NCBI RefSeq assembly: GCF_009496155.1
Contig: NZ_WIJP01000003.1
Location: 1 to 64,000 of the forward strand
DNA from: Streptococcus mitis
GTDB taxonomy: Bacteria > Bacillota > Bacilli > Lactobacillales > Streptococcaceae
DNA: 64,000 bases
Direction of reading: 5' to 3'
A program made the translations under genes and the position numbers. Positions 46,140 to 57,921 of the stretch are shown one piece after another (positions within the stretch are counted from its first letter, which is position 1; each line of letters opens with the position of its first letter). The notes beneath the pieces were generated by a model that saw only the letters and a list, made by a program, of their open reading frames with translations, made no database searches and was not told where the DNA came from.

Positions 46140-46149
46140 GGAGAACATC

Positions 46150-46488
46150 ATGTCAAATATTTACGATAGTGCAAACGAACTTAGTCGCGGTCTACGCGAA
46201 TTACCAGAATACAAGGCTGTTAAAGCAGCTAAAGATGCTATTTCAGCAGATACTGAGGCAAGTAAAATCTTTACAGAATATGTTGCCTTCCAAGAGGAAA
46301 TTCAAAGACTAGCCCAGACAGGTCAAATGCCAGATGCATCCTTCCAAGCTAAGATGGAAAACTTTGGCAAGCAGATTCAAGGGAATAGCCTCTTGTCAGA
46401 ATTCTTTATCAAGCAACAACAATTGGCCATTTACCTTTCTGATATTGAAAAAATTGTTTTCGAACCAGTTTCAGAATTGCTAAAATAA
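46150..46488 (+). CDS. YlbF/YmcA family protein
   Basis: A 112-aa helical protein of the YlbF family. In Bacillus, relatives form the RicTAF complex that affects RNase Y and competence. Here the role is unproven. It starts [20 protein letters not shown], has a coiled helical pattern, and sits inside the aromatic operon 10 bases after tyrA, followed by a terminator. Confidence 0.9.
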   Translation: MSNIYDSANELSRGLRELPEYKAVKAAKDAISADTEASKIFTEYVAFQEEIQRLAQTGQMPDASFQAKMENFGKQIQGNSLLSEFFIKQQQLAIYLSDIEKIVFEPVSELLK

Positions 46489-48327
<1,839 letters not shown>

Positions 48328-48331
<4 letters not shown>

Positions 48332-49176
48332 AAATTGCTTATCTAGGTCCCAAGGGATCATTTTCACACCATGTTGTACAGACAGCTTTTCCTCATGAGG
48401 AATTGCAGGCCTTTGCCAATATTACAGATGTCATCAAGGCCTATGAGCAAGGCTTGGTGGACTATTCTGTGGTGCCAGTTGAAAATTCTATCGAGGGTAG
48501 TGTTCATGAAACCTTGGACTATCTTTTTCATCAGGCTCGCATTCAAGCAGTTGCAGAAATCGTTCAGCCCATTCACCAGCAGTTGATGGTGGTTCCAGGT
48601 CATACTAAGATTGAAAAGATTTTTTCTCACCCACAAGCCTTGGCACAAGGAAAGAAATTCATCGATGAACAATATCCAGAGGCTCAAATCGAGGTGACTG
48701 CTAGTACAGCCTATGCGGCCCGCTTTATTTCCGAACATCCAGATAAACTTTTTGCAGCTATTGCACCTAGAAGTTCTGCTGAAGAATATGGCTTAGAACT
48801 GATTGCCGAGGATATTCAGGAAATGGAAGGCAATTTTACACGTTTCTGGGTTCTAGGAGCTGAAATGCCTTCTATTCCTTTGAAATCACAAAGTGAAAAA
48901 ATGAGTTTGGCCTTGACCTTACCTGATAACCTTCCAGGTGCACTTTATAAGGCCCTGTCTACCTTTGCTTGGCGGGGAATTGATCTGACAAAAATTGAAA
49001 GTCGTCCCCTCAAGACAGCGTTGGGAGAATACTTTTTCATTATCGATGTGGACTATGCTGATAAGGACTTGGTCCACTTTGCCCAAAAAGAATTAGAAGC
49101 GATTGGGATCCAATATAAGGTTCTGGGTGCTTATCCTATTTATCCAATATCAGACCATGGAAAGGAGAGAAGATGA
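48328..49176 (+). CDS. pheA: Prephenate dehydratase
   Basis: The phenylalanine branch: prephenate to phenylpyruvate. The 282-aa monofunctional enzyme has YLGPKGSFSH at the N-terminus, VPVENSIEGSVHETLDYL, and the catalytic NFTRFWVLG near residue 170. A C-terminal ACT domain (from about residue 190) includes IESRPLKTALGEYFFIID, the phenylalanine feedback motif. It overlaps the psr-like gene by four bases. Confidence 0.95.
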
Positions 49177-50468
49177 GTAAAGAAAATCCTTTAAGCCATC
49201 ATGAGCAGTTGCGTTATGACTATCTCTTTAAGAATATTCATTACCTCAATGAGCGAGAGAAAAAAGAGTTTGCTTACTTGCAAGACAAATTAAATAGGGC
49301 AAGTAGTGATGCTCCCTCAGAAAGTCAGGAATTGGCAGAGGATTATAGAAAGACAAGTGCTAACACTTCGATTCCTTCTTATAATAGCCGTAGTCGTTCT
49401 GAGAGATACCAGAAAATCAATTCTCTTCTAAAGAAAAAACCTAAAAAGCGGAAGCTACGGTGGGGGCGTATTTTTGCTGGATTGCTTGCTCTTCTAGCCT
49501 GTGTCGGTTTTGGCATGATTTTTATGTTCCTAAAAGGCTATTCAAATGCTGATCCAACCAAAGCTGCCAATGCAAAGGCGGCTCAAGTAGAGGTTTTTCA
49601 TGGTCAAGATACCAAGGATGGGGTCAATATTTTGATTATGGGAACGGATGGGCGAATCGGTCAAAATAGTGCTGAAACGCGGACGGACTCTATTATGGTT
49701 CTAAATGTTGGTGGCTCAGATAAGAAAATCAAGCTAGTCAGCTTCATGCGTGACAATTTGGTTTATATAGACGGTTATAGCGAAGTGATTAACGGTAGAA
49801 AGCAGTCCGATAACAAGTTAAATGTAGCCTATGAGTTAGGAGAACAAGAAGGCCAAAAAGGGGCAGAAATGGTTCGCCAAGTCTTGAAAGATAATTTTGA
49901 CTTGGACATTAAGTACTACGCCTTGGTAGATTTCCAGGCCTTCGCAACCGCTATTGACACTCTGTTCCCTAATGGGGTGACGATTGATACTCAATTTTCA
50001 ACATTGAATGGGCGCCCACTAACAGAAGCTACAGTCGGAGATGATTTACATGCTACGGAAACAGAGTCTCCAACCCAGACGATTAAAGTCGGGAAACAGC
50101 AGATGAACGGATCAACCTTGCTCAATTATGCTCGCTTCCGTGATGATGATGAAGGTGATTACGGTCGTACCAAGAGACAACAGCAAGTGTTGACAGCTGT
50201 TCTGCAGCAACTTAAGGATCCAACCAAACTCTTTACTGGATCGGAAGCACTTGGTAAGGTCTTTGGGATGACCTCTACGAATGTTCCTTATAGTTTCCTA
50301 CTGACCAATGGCTTATCCTTCCTAAATGGAGCGCAAAATGGTATAGAGAGGTTAACAGTTCCAGAACTAGGCGATTGGGTCGATGCCTATGATGTCTATG
50401 GAGGACAGGCACTTTTAGTAGACCAAAATAAATATCAAACTAAACTTTCTCAGATGAGGATGAGATAA
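49173..50468 (+). CDS. psr: LytR-CpsA-Psr family cell-wall glycopolymer ligase
   Basis: A 431-aa membrane-anchored enzyme of the LCP family, which attaches glycopolymers to peptidoglycan. A long basic cytoplasmic N-terminus (about 95 residues, ending KKKPKKRKLRWGR) leads to one membrane segment (about 98-117). The extracellular LCP domain has GTDGRIG, ETRTDSIMVLNV (near residue 172) and SFMRDNLVYID, which bind the polyprenyl-pyrophosphate sugar. It ends the aromatic operon and stands just before the glycan locus, so it may attach that glycan to the wall. Confidence 0.92.
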   Translation: MSKENPLSHHEQLRYDYLFKNIHYLNEREKKEFAYLQDKLNRASSDAPSESQELAEDYRKTSANTSIPSYNSRSRSERYQKINSLLKKKPKKRKLRWGRIFAGLLALLACVGFGMIFMFLKGYSNADPTKAANAKAAQVEVFHGQDTKDGVNILIMGTDGRIGQNSAETRTDSIMVLNVGGSDKKIKLVSFMRDNLVYIDGYSEVINGRKQSDNKLNVAYELGEQEGQKGAEMVRQVLKDNFDLDIKYYALVDFQAFATAIDTLFPNGVTIDTQFSTLNGRPLTEATVGDDLHATETESPTQTIKVGKQQMNGSTLLNYARFRDDDEGDYGRTKRQQQVLTAVLQQLKDPTKLFTGSEALGKVFGMTSTNVPYSFLLTNGLSFLNGAQNGIERLTVPELGDWVDAYDVYGGQALLVDQNKYQTKLSQMRMR

Positions 50469-50480
50469 AATAATACAGGA

Positions 50481-50533
50481 AAAATCAAGGTTCGAATCAC
50501 CAGTAAAACAGTGGTTTGAACTTTGATTTTTCT
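50481..50533 (+). terminator. Terminator after the psr-like gene
   Basis: AAAAATCAAGGTTC and GAACTTTGATTTTT form a long stem with small mismatches, ending in T residues. Confidence 0.88.
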
Positions 50534-50564
50534 TAGTGTCTGATGGATTTTTAAGGGTTTTTAT

Positions 50565-50573
50565 GATATAATA
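50565..50573 (+). promoter_or_regulatory. Extended -10 promoter of the glycan operon
   Basis: TGATATAAT at 50565-50573 matches an extended -10. The -35 is poor. The LicD fragment starts at 50612, preceded by GAGGAGAG. Confidence 0.65.
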
Positions 50574-50611
50574 AAACGATATAACTCGTTATTGAACAGA
50601 AGAGGAGAGAC

Positions 50612-50968
50612 ATGAGGAGTGATTTGAAAGCAATTCAGGATCGAAGTCTGGAAATGGCTGAATATTTTGTGGCCTTTTGTAAAGAACATGATTTGCTTTG
50701 TTACCTCTGTGGGGGAGGTGCTATTGGTGCCCTTCGAAACAAGGGGTTTATTCCTTGGGATGACGACCTAGACTTTTTTATGCCTCGTAAGGATTATGAA
50801 AAACTAGCAGAATTATGGCCTCGTTATGCAGATGAGCGTTATTTCTTGTCAAAGAGTAACAAGGATTTTGTCGACCGCAATCTTTTTATTACCATTCGTG
50901 ACAAAGAAACCACCTGTATCAAACCTTATCAGCAGGATTATAAATCACACCTGTTACTTTGTCCATGA
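50612..50968 (+). pseudogene. LicD-family gene, 3'-truncated
   Basis: The 118-codon frame has a normal LicD start. LCYLCGGGAIGALRNKGFIPW then DDDLDFFMPRKDYEKLAEL (residues about 29-67) holds the catalytic DDD. LicD proteins transfer phosphorylcholine to teichoic acid or related sugars and are about 270 aa. After about residue 108 (TCIKPYQQD) similarity stops and a short unrelated tail (YKSHLLLCP) leads to a stop. The compared full copy at 61594 has 268 codons. This looks like a recombination breakpoint between conserved chromosome and the inserted glycan cassette. Confidence 0.85.
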
Positions 50969-51079
50969 AAGCAATACCCTGCAAATAATATTACAACTAT
51001 CAACAGTTTATTAAATGAAAAAAGCAAACAAGGTGGAAAGTTTGATCAAACTTCACAAAGATTCTAAGGAGGTATACAG
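50969..51079 (+). other. Junction sequence at the left edge of the glycan cassette
   Basis: One frame stays open for about 40 codons (NNITTINSLLNEKSKQGGK region, ending TTC TAA at 51065) but has no start. It may be the tail of a lost gene. A good ribosome site AAGGAGG ends the region. Confidence 0.45.
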
Positions 51080-52294
51080 ATGAATAGAAATTTTATAGAA
51101 AAACTAAGATTAATTTCTATAAGAGATATTATTTCGCTTATATTTATTTTTCCTATAGCCTATGTTATTTCTCTATTCTTCAGACGCAAGAATAAGAATC
51201 TAATACTAATATGCGAAAGTGAAAAAGAAGCTAGAGATAATGGATATTGGTTGTTTAAATATATTAGAAAAAATCACCCAGAGGAAAATGTAATATATGT
51301 TATTGATTTGAAATCTCCTGATGCTCATAAAGTCAAAGAGTTAGGAGAATGTATCCAGTATTGGTCTTTTAAACACTGGGTTTATTATCTTAGCGCGGGA
51401 GTAAATGTAAGTACACAGAAAGCAGGAAATCCTAATGCAGCTGTTTTTAATCTTATGGAAGTATATTTAGGGTTAAAAACAAATAAGATATTTTTGCAAC
51501 ATGGAATAACCAAAGATGATGCTAAATGGCTGTATTATAAAAATACAAAGATGCGTGGTTTTATATGTGGAGCTGAACAAGAATACATTGAAGTAAAGGA
51601 AAAATTTGGCTATCCTAGTGGGTATGTACAATATTTGGGATTTCCAAGATTTGACAATCTTCATCGTAATATTGTCAATAATAATCAAATTCTTGTTATG
51701 CCTACTTGGAGAGAATGGTTAAATTTAAATACTAAAGCTAGAAATAATTTTAATGAAGGAAGTATTTTTACTGAAAGTGAATACTTTAAAAAATGGAATG
51801 AGTTTTTAGTAAATGATGACTTAAAAAACTTTTTAGAAAAAAATAACCTAACTTTAATTTTTTATCCACATAGAAACATGCAAAAAAATTTACAAGATTT
51901 TCAAACTTCTTCAAATAATATTAAATTGGCTGATTGGAAAAAATATGATATACAAGAACTATTAAAAAAGTCCGCTTTTTTAATTACAGATTATTCAAGT
52001 GTATTTATGGATTTTTGTTATATGAGAAAACCAGTATTATTTTATCAATTTGATTATAAAAAATTTAGAGAAGGTCAGTACGAAGAAGGATATTATGACT
52101 ATAAAGATGGATTTGGAAAATCTATAGACACCCTAGATGAATTGATAAAAGAGATAAAAAATCAATTTAAAAATAATTGGATTTTGGAAGATAAATATAA
52201 AGGAAAAATTGATAAGTTTTTTAGAATACACGATGATCAGAATTCTAAGAGAGTATATACATTTATTAAAGAAGTATTAGGGGAAAATGAATGA
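51080..52294 (+). CDS. CDP-glycerol:glycerophosphotransferase family protein (TagB/TagF-like)
   Basis: A 404-aa cytoplasmic-face membrane-associated enzyme that moves glycerol phosphate, or a similar polyol phosphate, from CDP-glycerol onto a glycan. A hydrophobic segment (about 14-32) is followed by ICESEKEARDNGYWLFKY. FLQHGITKDD (near residue 140) and ITDYSSVFMDFCYMRKPVLF (near residue 306) are family signatures. No CDP-glycerol synthase gene is in the window. The gene is clearly AT-rich. It starts three bases inside the run that ends in GT2 (4-base overlap downstream). Confidence 0.88.
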   Translation: MNRNFIEKLRLISIRDIISLIFIFPIAYVISLFFRRKNKNLILICESEKEARDNGYWLFKYIRKNHPEENVIYVIDLKSPDAHKVKELGECIQYWSFKHWVYYLSAGVNVSTQKAGNPNAAVFNLMEVYLGLKTNKIFLQHGITKDDAKWLYYKNTKMRGFICGAEQEYIEVKEKFGYPSGYVQYLGFPRFDNLHRNIVNNNQILVMPTWREWLNLNTKARNNFNEGSIFTESEYFKKWNEFLVNDDLKNFLEKNNLTLIFYPHRNMQKNLQDFQTSSNNIKLADWKKYDIQELLKKSAFLITDYSSVFMDFCYMRKPVLFYQFDYKKFREGQYEEGYYDYKDGFGKSIDTLDELIKEIKNQFKNNWILEDKYKGKIDKFFRIHDDQNSKRVYTFIKEVLGENE

Positions 52295-53256
52295 AATTAA
52301 CTATAGGTGTAGCAGTATATAACGGAGAAAAATATATATCACGTTGTATAGATTCTATAATCAAGGAATATGATAGCTTAAAAGAAAAAATAGAATTTGA
52401 ATTGTTGATAGTTAACGATGGTTCAAAAGACAATAGTGAGTCAATATTAAAGGGATATAGCGATAAATTTGCATTTATAAAAGTTATAACTCAAGAAAAT
52501 GCAGGACTTGCTCATGTAAGAAGAGTAATTTTAGACAAAGCTAGTGGAGATTATCTATGGTTTGTTGATGTAGATGATGAAATAGAAGAAGGATCAATAG
52601 AATTTATAGTAAATCAAGATTTAGAAGAAGTAAATATATTTAATTATAGAGTAGGATATGAGAATAGGAAATTAGACAATGTATGCATGGGAATAAAAGA
52701 AAACATTATACTTATTCCCAAAAAAGAAAAGAAGCTATTTACTCTCCAGAATGCTGTTTGGCACTTTGTATATGATTTAGAGTTTTTAAGAAAAAATAAA
52801 CTGACTTTTAAAAGTGGCTATTTATATGAAGATTTTGAATTTATGGCTAGACTTTGGCCTAATGTAAGTAAGGCAAAATATTTTAATTTTAGTATATACA
52901 AATACTATTTAACGGAAGGTTCTATTATGCGTGGAGGAAGTGAAATTAATAAAATTAGAGATATAGAAGTTATGTTAGACAGTGTTGAAGAGTACTATTC
53001 CGAAAAATATCCAGGAGAATATAAAGAAGAGTTAGAATATTTTAATTGGTATCATATTTTGTATGGAGGATATTGTAATATTTTAAGAATTGATGAAAAA
53101 TCTCCCCTATTAAAAGAGTACCTAGAAAAAGTAAAGAAGAAATATCCTAATTGGATAAACAATAAGTATTTAAAGAGTCAACCTTTAAAGAGAAAATTAC
53201 TTATGTATTTAATAAAGTATAATCAAAAAAGTATAGTTAAAAAACTATTGAAATAG
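52291..53256 (+). CDS. Family 2 glycosyltransferase
   Basis: A 321-aa GT-A-fold enzyme. The nucleotide-sugar site starts with VAVYNGEKYISRCID and NDGSKDNSE. The metal-binding motif is FVDVDDE near residue 92. The C-terminal 100 residues are Lys- and Tyr-rich. Donor and acceptor cannot be told. It overlaps the previous gene by four bases (ATGA). Confidence 0.88.
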   Translation: MKLTIGVAVYNGEKYISRCIDSIIKEYDSLKEKIEFELLIVNDGSKDNSESILKGYSDKFAFIKVITQENAGLAHVRRVILDKASGDYLWFVDVDDEIEEGSIEFIVNQDLEEVNIFNYRVGYENRKLDNVCMGIKENIILIPKKEKKLFTLQNAVWHFVYDLEFLRKNKLTFKSGYLYEDFEFMARLWPNVSKAKYFNFSIYKYYLTEGSIMRGGSEINKIRDIEVMLDSVEEYYSEKYPGEYKEELEYFNWYHILYGGYCNILRIDEKSPLLKEYLEKVKKKYPNWINNKYLKSQPLKRKLLMYLIKYNQKSIVKKLLK

Positions 53257-53263
53257 GTAAGAC

Positions 53264-54367
53264 ATGGATAAAAAGAAAATTCTATTTATAACATGGTCTT
53301 TTAGTATGGGTGGCGGAGCTGAAAAGATTTTGGCAAATATTACTAAAGGTCTAAGTGATGAATATGTTATTGATGTTTTAGAGATAAATAATCATGGCAC
53401 AGGGGAAAATCGCGACAGCGATATTAATATATTGAAACCGCTTTTTAAAAATTTAGAAAATGCTACTTTTTTGAAAAAAATTAAGTGGAAACTATTTTTG
53501 CTATTTCCTAAACTATTTAGATATCTAGTAACAAGTAAAAAATATGATTATGAAATAGCTTTTAATTATTTATATCCAGTTTACTTACTTAGAAATAATG
53601 CGAAAACAGTATCTTGGAATCATGGAACAATCTATAATCTAAAAAAGCATAAATTTTCTAGAATTAGACAAGGGAAAAAATTAAAATATGTAAATAGAAT
53701 AATAACTATTTCAGAAGAAACCTCAAAATCTGTAAAAGAAATTTATCCTGAATATAAAGAAAAAATAGAATTGATATACAATGGGTACGATTTTAAAAAT
53801 ATCCACACTAAATCTCTCGAAGATGTAAATATTAATTTTGAAGATGACAGTCTCATTTATTTAGGACGTATAGAGGAAGCTAAAGGGATCAAGAGATTGT
53901 TAGAAGTTTTTAAGAATGTGGTTGATAAAATACCTGATAAAAAATTATATTTATTAGGGAAAGGCGATTTAGAGAAATACGTTAGTAAATTTGTAGTCGA
54001 CAATCATTTAGAAAAAAATGTAATTATGTTAGGGTATGTTGATAATCCATATCCATATATAAAAAAAGCATCTTATGTTGTTTTATTATCAGAAGCAGAA
54101 GGGTTCCCCACAGTTTTGGTGGAAGCGTTAGCGTTAGGAAAGGGATTTATTAGTACTCCTGTAGGAGGGACGAAAGAATTATATAATAATCAAAAATGTG
54201 GATTTGTTTCTGATGATAATGAAGAAATTTCTAACTATCTTATAGAAGAACTTAGTAAAAAGAAGGAAGATAGATTCATTAATTCGGAAGTATGTAAGAA
54301 GTATGTTGACAAATATTCCTTAGATAAACAGATTGCTAGTATCAAAAAAATAATTAATGAATTATAG
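53264..54367 (+). CDS. Family 4 glycosyltransferase
   Basis: A 367-aa GT-B-fold retaining glycosyltransferase. The N-terminal motif SFSMGGGAEKILANI starts near residue 11. The C-terminal half carries YLGRIEEAKGIKRLLEVF near residue 198 and the donor-binding SEAEGFPTVLVEALALGKG near residue 275, with the conserved E-x7-E. It lies 11 bases before the sulfotransferase-like gene. The sugar is unknown. Confidence 0.88.
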   Translation: MDKKKILFITWSFSMGGGAEKILANITKGLSDEYVIDVLEINNHGTGENRDSDINILKPLFKNLENATFLKKIKWKLFLLFPKLFRYLVTSKKYDYEIAFNYLYPVYLLRNNAKTVSWNHGTIYNLKKHKFSRIRQGKKLKYVNRIITISEETSKSVKEIYPEYKEKIELIYNGYDFKNIHTKSLEDVNINFEDDSLIYLGRIEEAKGIKRLLEVFKNVVDKIPDKKLYLLGKGDLEKYVSKFVVDNHLEKNVIMLGYVDNPYPYIKKASYVVLLSEAEGFPTVLVEALALGKGFISTPVGGTKELYNNQKCGFVSDDNEEISNYLIEELSKKKEDRFINSEVCKKYVDKYSLDKQIASIKKIINEL

Positions 54368-54378
54368 GTGAATAAATT

Positions 54379-55398
54379 ATGAATAAAATAATAATTCCTA
54401 TGAGTTATATGGGAAGTGGATCCTCAGCTGTGACAGATTTATTAAGAGAATATGATGGAATTAACACTAAGAACTCAGACTTTGAGTATGTTTTTTTACA
54501 TGCTCCCGATGGATTGTTTGATTTAGAATACAAATTGCTATATAATAACAATTCTATAAGAAGTGATGAAGCGGTAAAGAGTTTCAGAAAACTTATGAAA
54601 AAATTATATATTTATGGTGGTTGGGGTATTGCTAATTATAAACATAAAATATCCAAAAATTTCCTTAATATAGTAGATAGTTACTTAGATTCGATAATAA
54701 CTAGTAAATATCGTGGGATATGGTACTATTATCAAAAACCATCAAAAATAGCTTGGTTTATAAGAGTTATGCGGAGAATAATATTTAAAAAATCAACAAA
54801 ACTAAAACAAGTACAATTGGAAATGAGTTTGGTATCACCAGATGATTTTTATGACAAAAGCAAAAAATTTATTCTAGCTGTGATAAACGAATTATCTGAT
54901 AAAGAAAAGTATGTAGTTCTTGATCAACTTTTATTACCTCATAATCTTAATATTATTGATAGTTATAAATTTGAAGAGTTGTTTCCAGTAGTAATTTCAA
55001 GAGATCCAAGAGATGTATTTATAATGAATAAATATTTTTGGAAGCCTAGAAATCAAGAGATACCTTACCCAACAGATGTTAAGGAATTTTGTCATTATTA
55101 TAAAATGATGAGAAGAAATGAGAAAAAAACAAATACTTTAACACTAAGATTAAATTTTGAAGATTTAGTTTTAAATTACGAGGAAACAAAACAAGATATA
55201 GAAAATTTCATTGGAATAGATTCTACCCATCATAAAACAAAGTTTAAGTATTTCAATCCAGCCATTTCTGTGAATAATTTGCAAGTTTACAATAAGGATG
55301 TTAAATACAAAGCCGAAGTAGAAATCATAGAGTTAGAATTATCAGAGTATTTATATAATTTTAAGAATGATATTGTTTCTACTGGGGATGTTTTTTAA
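54379..55398 (+). CDS. Sulfotransferase-like protein in the glycan operon
   Basis: A 339-aa protein with the two PAPS-binding hallmarks of sulfotransferases. A P-loop-like SYMGSGSSAVTDLL (residues 8-21) is the 5'-phosphosulfate loop. SRDPRDVF (about residues 207-214) is the 3'-phosphate loop. There is no signal peptide or membrane segment, so it would act in the cytosol on lipid-linked sugar. Sulfated glycans are very unusual in streptococci, and no PAPS synthesis gene is visible. The P-loop fold could instead serve another nucleotide. It is the fourth enzyme gene of the operon. Confidence 0.7.
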   Translation: MNKIIIPMSYMGSGSSAVTDLLREYDGINTKNSDFEYVFLHAPDGLFDLEYKLLYNNNSIRSDEAVKSFRKLMKKLYIYGGWGIANYKHKISKNFLNIVDSYLDSIITSKYRGIWYYYQKPSKIAWFIRVMRRIIFKKSTKLKQVQLEMSLVSPDDFYDKSKKFILAVINELSDKEKYVVLDQLLLPHNLNIIDSYKFEELFPVVISRDPRDVFIMNKYFWKPRNQEIPYPTDVKEFCHYYKMMRRNEKKTNTLTLRLNFEDLVLNYEETKQDIENFIGIDSTHHKTKFKYFNPAISVNNLQVYNKDVKYKAEVEIIELELSEYLYNFKNDIVSTGDVF

Positions 55399-55426
55399 TT
55401 ACCGTGTAGAGGAATGAGGTGAGTAT

Positions 55427-56884
55427 TTGATATTAGATTGGAAAAGAGTGTATTATATAATTACGCTATTTAGCTATGTTATAACTATTTTTTTAGGTAT
55501 TGCATATATATATAACAATTCGATTATTACGTTATTGATAACTTTAGTTATGCTTATTATAAGTAGTATCCTATACTGTTTTAACAATATAAAGTACTAT
55601 ATAATCCATCTTATTTTTTACATTACAATATTTCTTTTTTTGGTTTCTAGACCAACGATTGATTATTTTAAATATGGACTAATAAATACTTATCAGGAAG
55701 ATGTCTATAGATTTTCATTTTTGGCTGTTATTGTTTCTATTATTGGTATAACTATAGGAGGTCTTTTAGTTTCTAAAAGAGAAAACAAATTAAAAGAAGA
55801 GATTAAAGCCCTCAAAAATAAGCGATTTATAGATAGTGTACGGAAAGTATCGTTATCAGTATTTTTGTTTTCGTATCCATTTTACCTAGTAAGAATAATT
55901 GAAAGATTAGTGTACAGATTAAATGTTTCATATTATGAATACTATGCTGATTTCAAAAGTGAGCTACCTTATTTTACCTATACATTATCAACGTTTGTAG
56001 TTTATGCCATGTGTATCTATTTAGCTACTAAGCCCAACAAACGTCATTCAACTATAGTGTTAGGTATGTTTGTAACAGGTAATGTGATAAATCTTTTAAT
56101 AGGAACAAGAAATCCATTTGTATTAAGTTTGATATTTTCATTTATCTATTATTTTATGAGAAACCAGACAGAAAAAGGAGTATGGATAGGTGTAAAAGAA
56201 AAAGCTATGCTATATTTAGGTACACCGATCATGATGCTTGTAATGGGATTTTTGAATTATGCCCGTGATGGAGAAGGCATTGGTAACATGAGTCTTTCTG
56301 AACTTTTGATAGATTTTGTCTATAAACAAGGGACCAGTTTTGGTGTTTTAGCCAGAGGATACCTATACGGAAGTAATTTACCAGTACGAGAATTTAGAAA
56401 TTACACCTTTAGTCCGATAATTGAGTATATAACTAGAGGAAATTTAGGAATTTTATTTGGAGGGACTCCATTTGTTAGTGCTAATAATAGTTTGGAGTTA
56501 GCTCTTACAAGTGATAGATATGCTCATAATATTTCCTATATTGTTTTGAGACAGGATTATTTAGCAGGTCATGGTATTGGTGGAAGTTATGTAATGGAAA
56601 TGTATACTGATTATAGCATGATTGGATTATTTTTGTTAAGTATAATAATGGGAATTAGTTTTATATTTATGATGAAATCATCGTATCAATCAGGGATACT
56701 TTTTTTTAGTATTACATTATTGATTTTAAATAATCTATTCTTTATGCCAAGAGGTAGCTTTACAGAGAGTTTCTTCAATTTGTTTACTTTACAATTTTGG
56801 GGAATAGTTATTGTTATCTTTTTTGTAGCAGGTCTAATAAATAGAAAAGTAAAACACGTAGTTGATAATAAAGGAGATGTATAA
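55427..56884 (+). CDS. wzy: Wzy-type oligosaccharide repeat-unit polymerase
   Basis: A 485-aa polytopic membrane protein with about 11-12 hydrophobic segments, opening LDWKRVYYIITLFSYVITIF. A long extracellular loop (about 295-385) includes GTSFGVLARGYLYG and HNISYIVLRQDYLAGHG, as in Wzy polymerases. It would join repeat units outside the membrane. It starts with TTG 55427, preceded by GAGGTGAG. Its stop overlaps the next gene by one base. Confidence 0.8.
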   Translation: MILDWKRVYYIITLFSYVITIFLGIAYIYNNSIITLLITLVMLIISSILYCFNNIKYYIIHLIFYITIFLFLVSRPTIDYFKYGLINTYQEDVYRFSFLAVIVSIIGITIGGLLVSKRENKLKEEIKALKNKRFIDSVRKVSLSVFLFSYPFYLVRIIERLVYRLNVSYYEYYADFKSELPYFTYTLSTFVVYAMCIYLATKPNKRHSTIVLGMFVTGNVINLLIGTRNPFVLSLIFSFIYYFMRNQTEKGVWIGVKEKAMLYLGTPIMMLVMGFLNYARDGEGIGNMSLSELLIDFVYKQGTSFGVLARGYLYGSNLPVREFRNYTFSPIIEYITRGNLGILFGGTPFVSANNSLELALTSDRYAHNISYIVLRQDYLAGHGIGGSYVMEMYTDYSMIGLFLLSIIMGISFIFMMKSSYQSGILFFSITLLILNNLFFMPRGSFTESFFNLFTLQFWGIVIVIFFVAGLINRKVKHVVDNKGDV

Positions 56885-57921
56885 TGTTTGATAACTATTC
56901 GATTGCAGATTTATTTGCAAATATTTATAAAAAAAAGGTGTTAAATCTAGTTTCATTAATCGTTCTATTTCTTTGTTTAGCAATTCCATATTCTTATAGA
57001 GTTCTTACGACAAAGTCTATTGTAAGGGATGTTAGTAACTATTCTAGTTATCTTTCATATAAAATAATAGCACCATCAGAAGGAACTACAACACCTAATA
57101 GTAATACAGTAGGAGGCTATAGTGATTTCTACGGTCGTTTAATTCAATCCAATTTAAATGGAGCTTATTTATTCAATGACCAGTCAGAATCAGATATGAA
57201 AAAAATTGCATCAGAATTAATGACATCTGAGGTTACACTTAAAAACTCAAATTTTGATTTTTGGAACAAAAAGATAGAAGTAAATTATTTATTAAATAAT
57301 GCAGGGATTACAGTGAAAATATTAACACCAAGTAAATTGGCGAATGATATTATTGAACAAAAATTGGATTATTTAGTTGATAAATTTAAACAAGCATACT
57401 CAGGAGTCGCAATTGAAAAATTGGAACCAGTTTATTCAAAGGAACTTAAAAAAAGTGAGAGTGAATCGGGTATAAGTAAAGTAACTTTATTAATTCGTTT
57501 AATTATTATTGGAATTGGAACTCTATTTTTAGTAGTATTTGTTAACATTGCAGCATATATTTTTAATCCAACCATTAATAGAGCAGGGGATTATGAAAAA
57601 TATGGTGTAGATTTTATCGTAAAAATAGATAATATAGATAATTTTAGAAATGTGATACAATATAAGAATGGGCATAAAAACTTATTATTACTAGGCACAA
57701 ATAAAAAAGTAATTGATAAGTTTTCCAAGAAGTATGCTAAAGTCCTGCCCCAAAATTTTGTTATTGGAAACATAGGTGACATTAAATCTATTCTAAATTC
57801 TGATAATATTTTATTTGTGGAAGAATACGGTATAACTAGATATAAAAACTTTGAAGAAAATCTTCAAGTTATCAAAAATTTAAATAAAAACGTAATAGGT
57901 GTCTCAACATTTAGACTGTAG
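56884..57921 (+). CDS. Wzz-like chain-length regulator (polysaccharide co-polymerase)
   Basis: A 345-aa protein with a membrane segment near each end of its middle domain (about 18-35 and 198-222). The extracellular part between them includes a coiled region. This matches the Wzz/CapA topology. The C-terminal 120 residues are cytoplasmic. They lack a Walker kinase motif, so it is not a full tyrosine kinase. It is the last gene of the first block of the locus. Confidence 0.75.
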   Translation: MFDNYSIADLFANIYKKKVLNLVSLIVLFLCLAIPYSYRVLTTKSIVRDVSNYSSYLSYKIIAPSEGTTTPNSNTVGGYSDFYGRLIQSNLNGAYLFNDQSESDMKKIASELMTSEVTLKNSNFDFWNKKIEVNYLLNNAGITVKILTPSKLANDIIEQKLDYLVDKFKQAYSGVAIEKLEPVYSKELKKSESESGISKVTLLIRLIIIGIGTLFLVVFVNIAAYIFNPTINRAGDYEKYGVDFIVKIDNIDNFRNVIQYKNGHKNLLLLGTNKKVIDKFSKKYAKVLPQNFVIGNIGDIKSILNSDNILFVEEYGITRYKNFEENLQVIKNLNKNVIGVSTFRL

